This document shows positions 62,801 to 64,000 of a stretch of DNA of 64,000 bases, piece by piece. The stretch lies in the NCBI RefSeq assembly GCF_019966535.1, contig NZ_JAIMID010000005.1:214256-278255 (forward strand). The letters are read 5' to 3'. The notes beneath the pieces were generated by a model. That model saw only the letters and a list, made by a program, of their open reading frames with translations, had not been told where the DNA came from and ran no database searches. Source of the stretch: Mesobacterium pallidum. Lineage in GTDB: Bacteria > Pseudomonadota > Alphaproteobacteria > Rhodobacterales > Rhodobacteraceae. The first letter of the stretch is position 1. The number at the start of each line of letters is the position of its first letter. A program made the position numbers and the translations under genes.

Positions 62801-63466
62801 TCAGGCGAGGTGTTCGGCCAGGAACGCCTTGGTCCGCGCATGGGCGGTCCCGGCGGCCTCGGCGACGTAGGCGGGCCGGGCGTCGTTGGCAAAGGCATGG
62901 CCCGCCTCGTACCAATGCACCTCGATCTCGGGCAGAGCCTCGACAGTCTGCGCGACCAGCTCGGCCGGGGTGTGGTCGTCACTCTTGCCGAAATGGGCCA
63001 GCACCGGCGCCTTCAAGGGCGCGTCGAGGTACTGCGCCAGCCGCGTGCCGTAGAAGGACACGGCCGCATCCACCGGCAGCTTCTGCGCCGCGCGGATGGC
63101 AAGCCCCCCGCCCCAGCAGAACCCGATCACGCCGACCTTGCCGCCCGCCTGTTTCAGACGCTCGACCGCCGCACTGATATCCATGACGCTTTCCTCGAGG
63201 TTCGACGACATCATCAGGTCGCGCCCCGGGATCGGATCATCGAACGGCACCACCGTGCCCGGCGCCTGCCGGTCGAAGAGCGCGGGGATCGCGACCTCGT
63301 AGCCCTCGGCGGCGTACATGTCCGACACGCCCTTCAGCTGGTCGGTCACGCCGAAGATCTCCTGGATGATGACCACGCCGCCCTTGCGGTCCCCCACGGC
63401 GGGCGTGACCCAGCAATCCAGCTCGTGCCCGTCCGCGGCCTTGATCTTTTCCATGCCCATGGTCAT
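62801..63466 (-). CDS. Dienelactone hydrolase family protein
   Basis: A 221-residue alpha/beta hydrolase. The family triad residues are seen as Cys in GFCWGGG near residue 115, His in EAGHAF near 190 and a candidate Asp in KSDDHTP near 160; QEIFG near residue 35 carries the conserved glutamate that activates the cysteine. The substrate may be a lactone or ester; the family is broad. The start at 63466 has an AGGGGA ribosome-binding sequence. Confidence 0.9.
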   Translation of the reverse strand: MTMGMEKIKAADGHELDCWVTPAVGDRKGGVVIIQEIFGVTDQLKGVSDMYAAEGYEVAIPALFDRQAPGTVVPFDDPIPGRDLMMSSNLEESVMDISAAVERLKQAGGKVGVIGFCWGGGLAIRAAQKLPVDAAVSFYGTRLAQYLDAPLKAPVLAHFGKSDDHTPAELVAQTVEALPEIEVHWYEAGHAFANDARPAYVAEAAGTAHARTKAFLAEHLA

Positions 63467-63552
63467 TCCCCTCGCCTGTCTGCGGTTTTCGCCGACACGG
63501 TGTCGCCTTGGCGCGATGGGGTCAAGGCCGCCTCGCCCGGCAAGGCGCTACG

Positions 63553-63585
63553 AAAAAGGCCCCGGCAGATCGCTCTGCCGGGGCC
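63553..63585 (-). terminator. Rho-independent terminator after the MoaD/ThiS-like gene
   Basis: GGCCCCGGCAGA and TCTGCCGGGGCC form a perfect 12-bp stem with a 4-nt loop. On the minus strand it is followed by TTTTT, which makes it the end of the molybdenum-hydroxylase/MoaD-like transcript, 23 bp after the stop. Confidence 0.9.
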
Positions 63586-63607
63586 GGTTCATCGGGACGC
63601 GAAGGGC

Positions 63608-63859
63608 TCAGCCCCCGCGCATCCGCTGCATCAGGAAGACCTCGTCCCCGGTCTCGATGGCCCGGTGACGATTGCCGGTGTAGATCTCGCCATTCAGCGC
63701 GACCGAGACACCGTCCTCGAGGATCGGCGCCACGCCCGGGTGTTTGGCGATCACCGCGTCCAGCATTTCGCCGATGGTCGAAGCCTCGACCGTGACGACC
63801 TCCTCCCCATCGGTGAGGCGCCGCAGCCCGGCCCAGAGATGAACGTCTACCCGGGCCAT
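63608..63859 (-). CDS. MoaD/ThiS-family small sulfur-carrier-like protein
   Basis: An 83-residue ubiquitin-fold protein (GEEVVTVEASTIGEMLDAVI, NGEIYTGNRHRAIETGDEVF) that ends in Arg-Gly-Gly. The exposed C-terminal Gly-Gly is the hallmark of MoaD/ThiS carriers, which are adenylated by an E1-like enzyme and then thiocarboxylated. It starts 3 bp after a molybdenum hydroxylase gene, so a role in supplying sulfur to the molybdenum cofactor of that enzyme is plausible. Confidence 0.85.
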   Translation of the reverse strand: MARVDVHLWAGLRRLTDGEEVVTVEASTIGEMLDAVIAKHPGVAPILEDGVSVALNGEIYTGNRHRAIETGDEVFLMQRMRGG

Positions 63860-63862
63860 GGC

Positions 63863-64000
63863 TTACGCCTCCTTGATCGCCTTCAGCACCTTCTGGGGCG
63901 ACATGGGCAGGTGACGCAGCCGGGCGCCGGTGGCGGCGTGGATGGCGTTGGCGATGGCCGGCAGCGGCGGGGTGATGCCGGTTTCGCCGACGCCGCGGAC
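63863..64000 (-). CDS. Molybdenum hydroxylase large subunit (CoxL/XdhA-type), C-terminal end
   Basis: The frame runs off the right edge; 45 C-terminal residues are seen. VRGVGETGITPPLPAIANAI contains the conserved GVGE motif, whose glutamate is the catalytic base of xanthine dehydrogenase-family enzymes, and the tail RHLPMSPQKVLKAI is typical of this group. A purine, aldehyde or CO-type substrate cannot be chosen from this fragment. Confidence 0.85.
   Translation of the reverse strand, partial: VRGVGETGITPPLPAIANAIHAATGARLRHLPMSPQKVLKAIKEA

Overview
The window is about 66% GC by eye, with no rRNA, tRNA or CRISPR array. The gene content (Tat-exported binding proteins, GlcG-like protein, RTX protein, roseobacter-type split E2 complex, TctABC, CoxL/XdhA-type enzyme) and codon use suggest an alphaproteobacterium of the Rhodobacteraceae/Roseobacter group. 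It is mostly accessory catabolic DNA: five solute import systems (one only partly inside), each next to enzymes and a dedicated regulator.

1-16.2 kb is a ureide/carbamoyl module. A plus-strand operon holds a family-5 binding protein (cut by the left edge), FdrA whose C-terminal tail is a separate overlapping 56-residue gene, two DUF1116 paralogues and two Dpp-type ATPases. A carbamate kinase plus DUF2877 pair follows. FdrA + DUF1116 + DUF2877 + carbamate kinase is the gene set of E. coli oxamate carbamoyltransferase (AllFGH/AllK). A minus-strand operon supplies a binding protein, two permeases and a metal-dependent amidohydrolase. An IclR regulator sits between, and an identical 15-bp motif lies upstream of the kinase and of the binding protein. 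A GlcG-like protein and an esterase close the module.

16.3-26.1 kb is a biuret/allophanate module: BMP-type nucleoside-like ABC importer, two isochorismatase-fold hydrolases (one strongly BiuH-like), allophanate hydrolase (AtzF-like) and AtzH/HpxZ-like protein in one compact minus-strand operon, with a divergent LysR regulator. IS remnants flank it: IS6 family on the left, IS66 and IS5 families on the right (26.4-28.4 kb). This suggests modular acquisition.

28.6-32.6 kb is one large RTX calcium-repeat protein. 32.7-49.5 kb is a carbon-substrate locus: ribose-type ABC importer, three SDR dehydrogenases, an M24-fold protein with one metal ligand replaced, a TPP-dependent E1alpha/E1beta pair with an unusual two-polypeptide E2, and an aldehyde dehydrogenase. 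It is headed by a divergently transcribed regulator that fuses a winged helix to a whole extracellular-type solute-binding domain. A chimeric dehydrogenase/ThuA gene at 32.7-33.3 kb looks like a deletion scar.

49.5-55.8 kb is a tricarboxylate-type TctCBA transporter with a divergent TctD/TctE two-component system and its own periplasmic binding protein. 56-61 kb is a tightly overlapping five-gene operon (GNAT-like, ThiF/E1-like, membrane protein, GNAT-like, nitroreductase-like) with no assigned product. It is the best candidate here for an undescribed pathway. 61-62.8 kb is a YiaA-like/PspA/TetR stress unit with three near-identical 13-bp palindromes. The right end carries a dienelactone hydrolase, a MoaD/ThiS-like protein ending in Gly-Gly and the end of a molybdenum hydroxylase large subunit.
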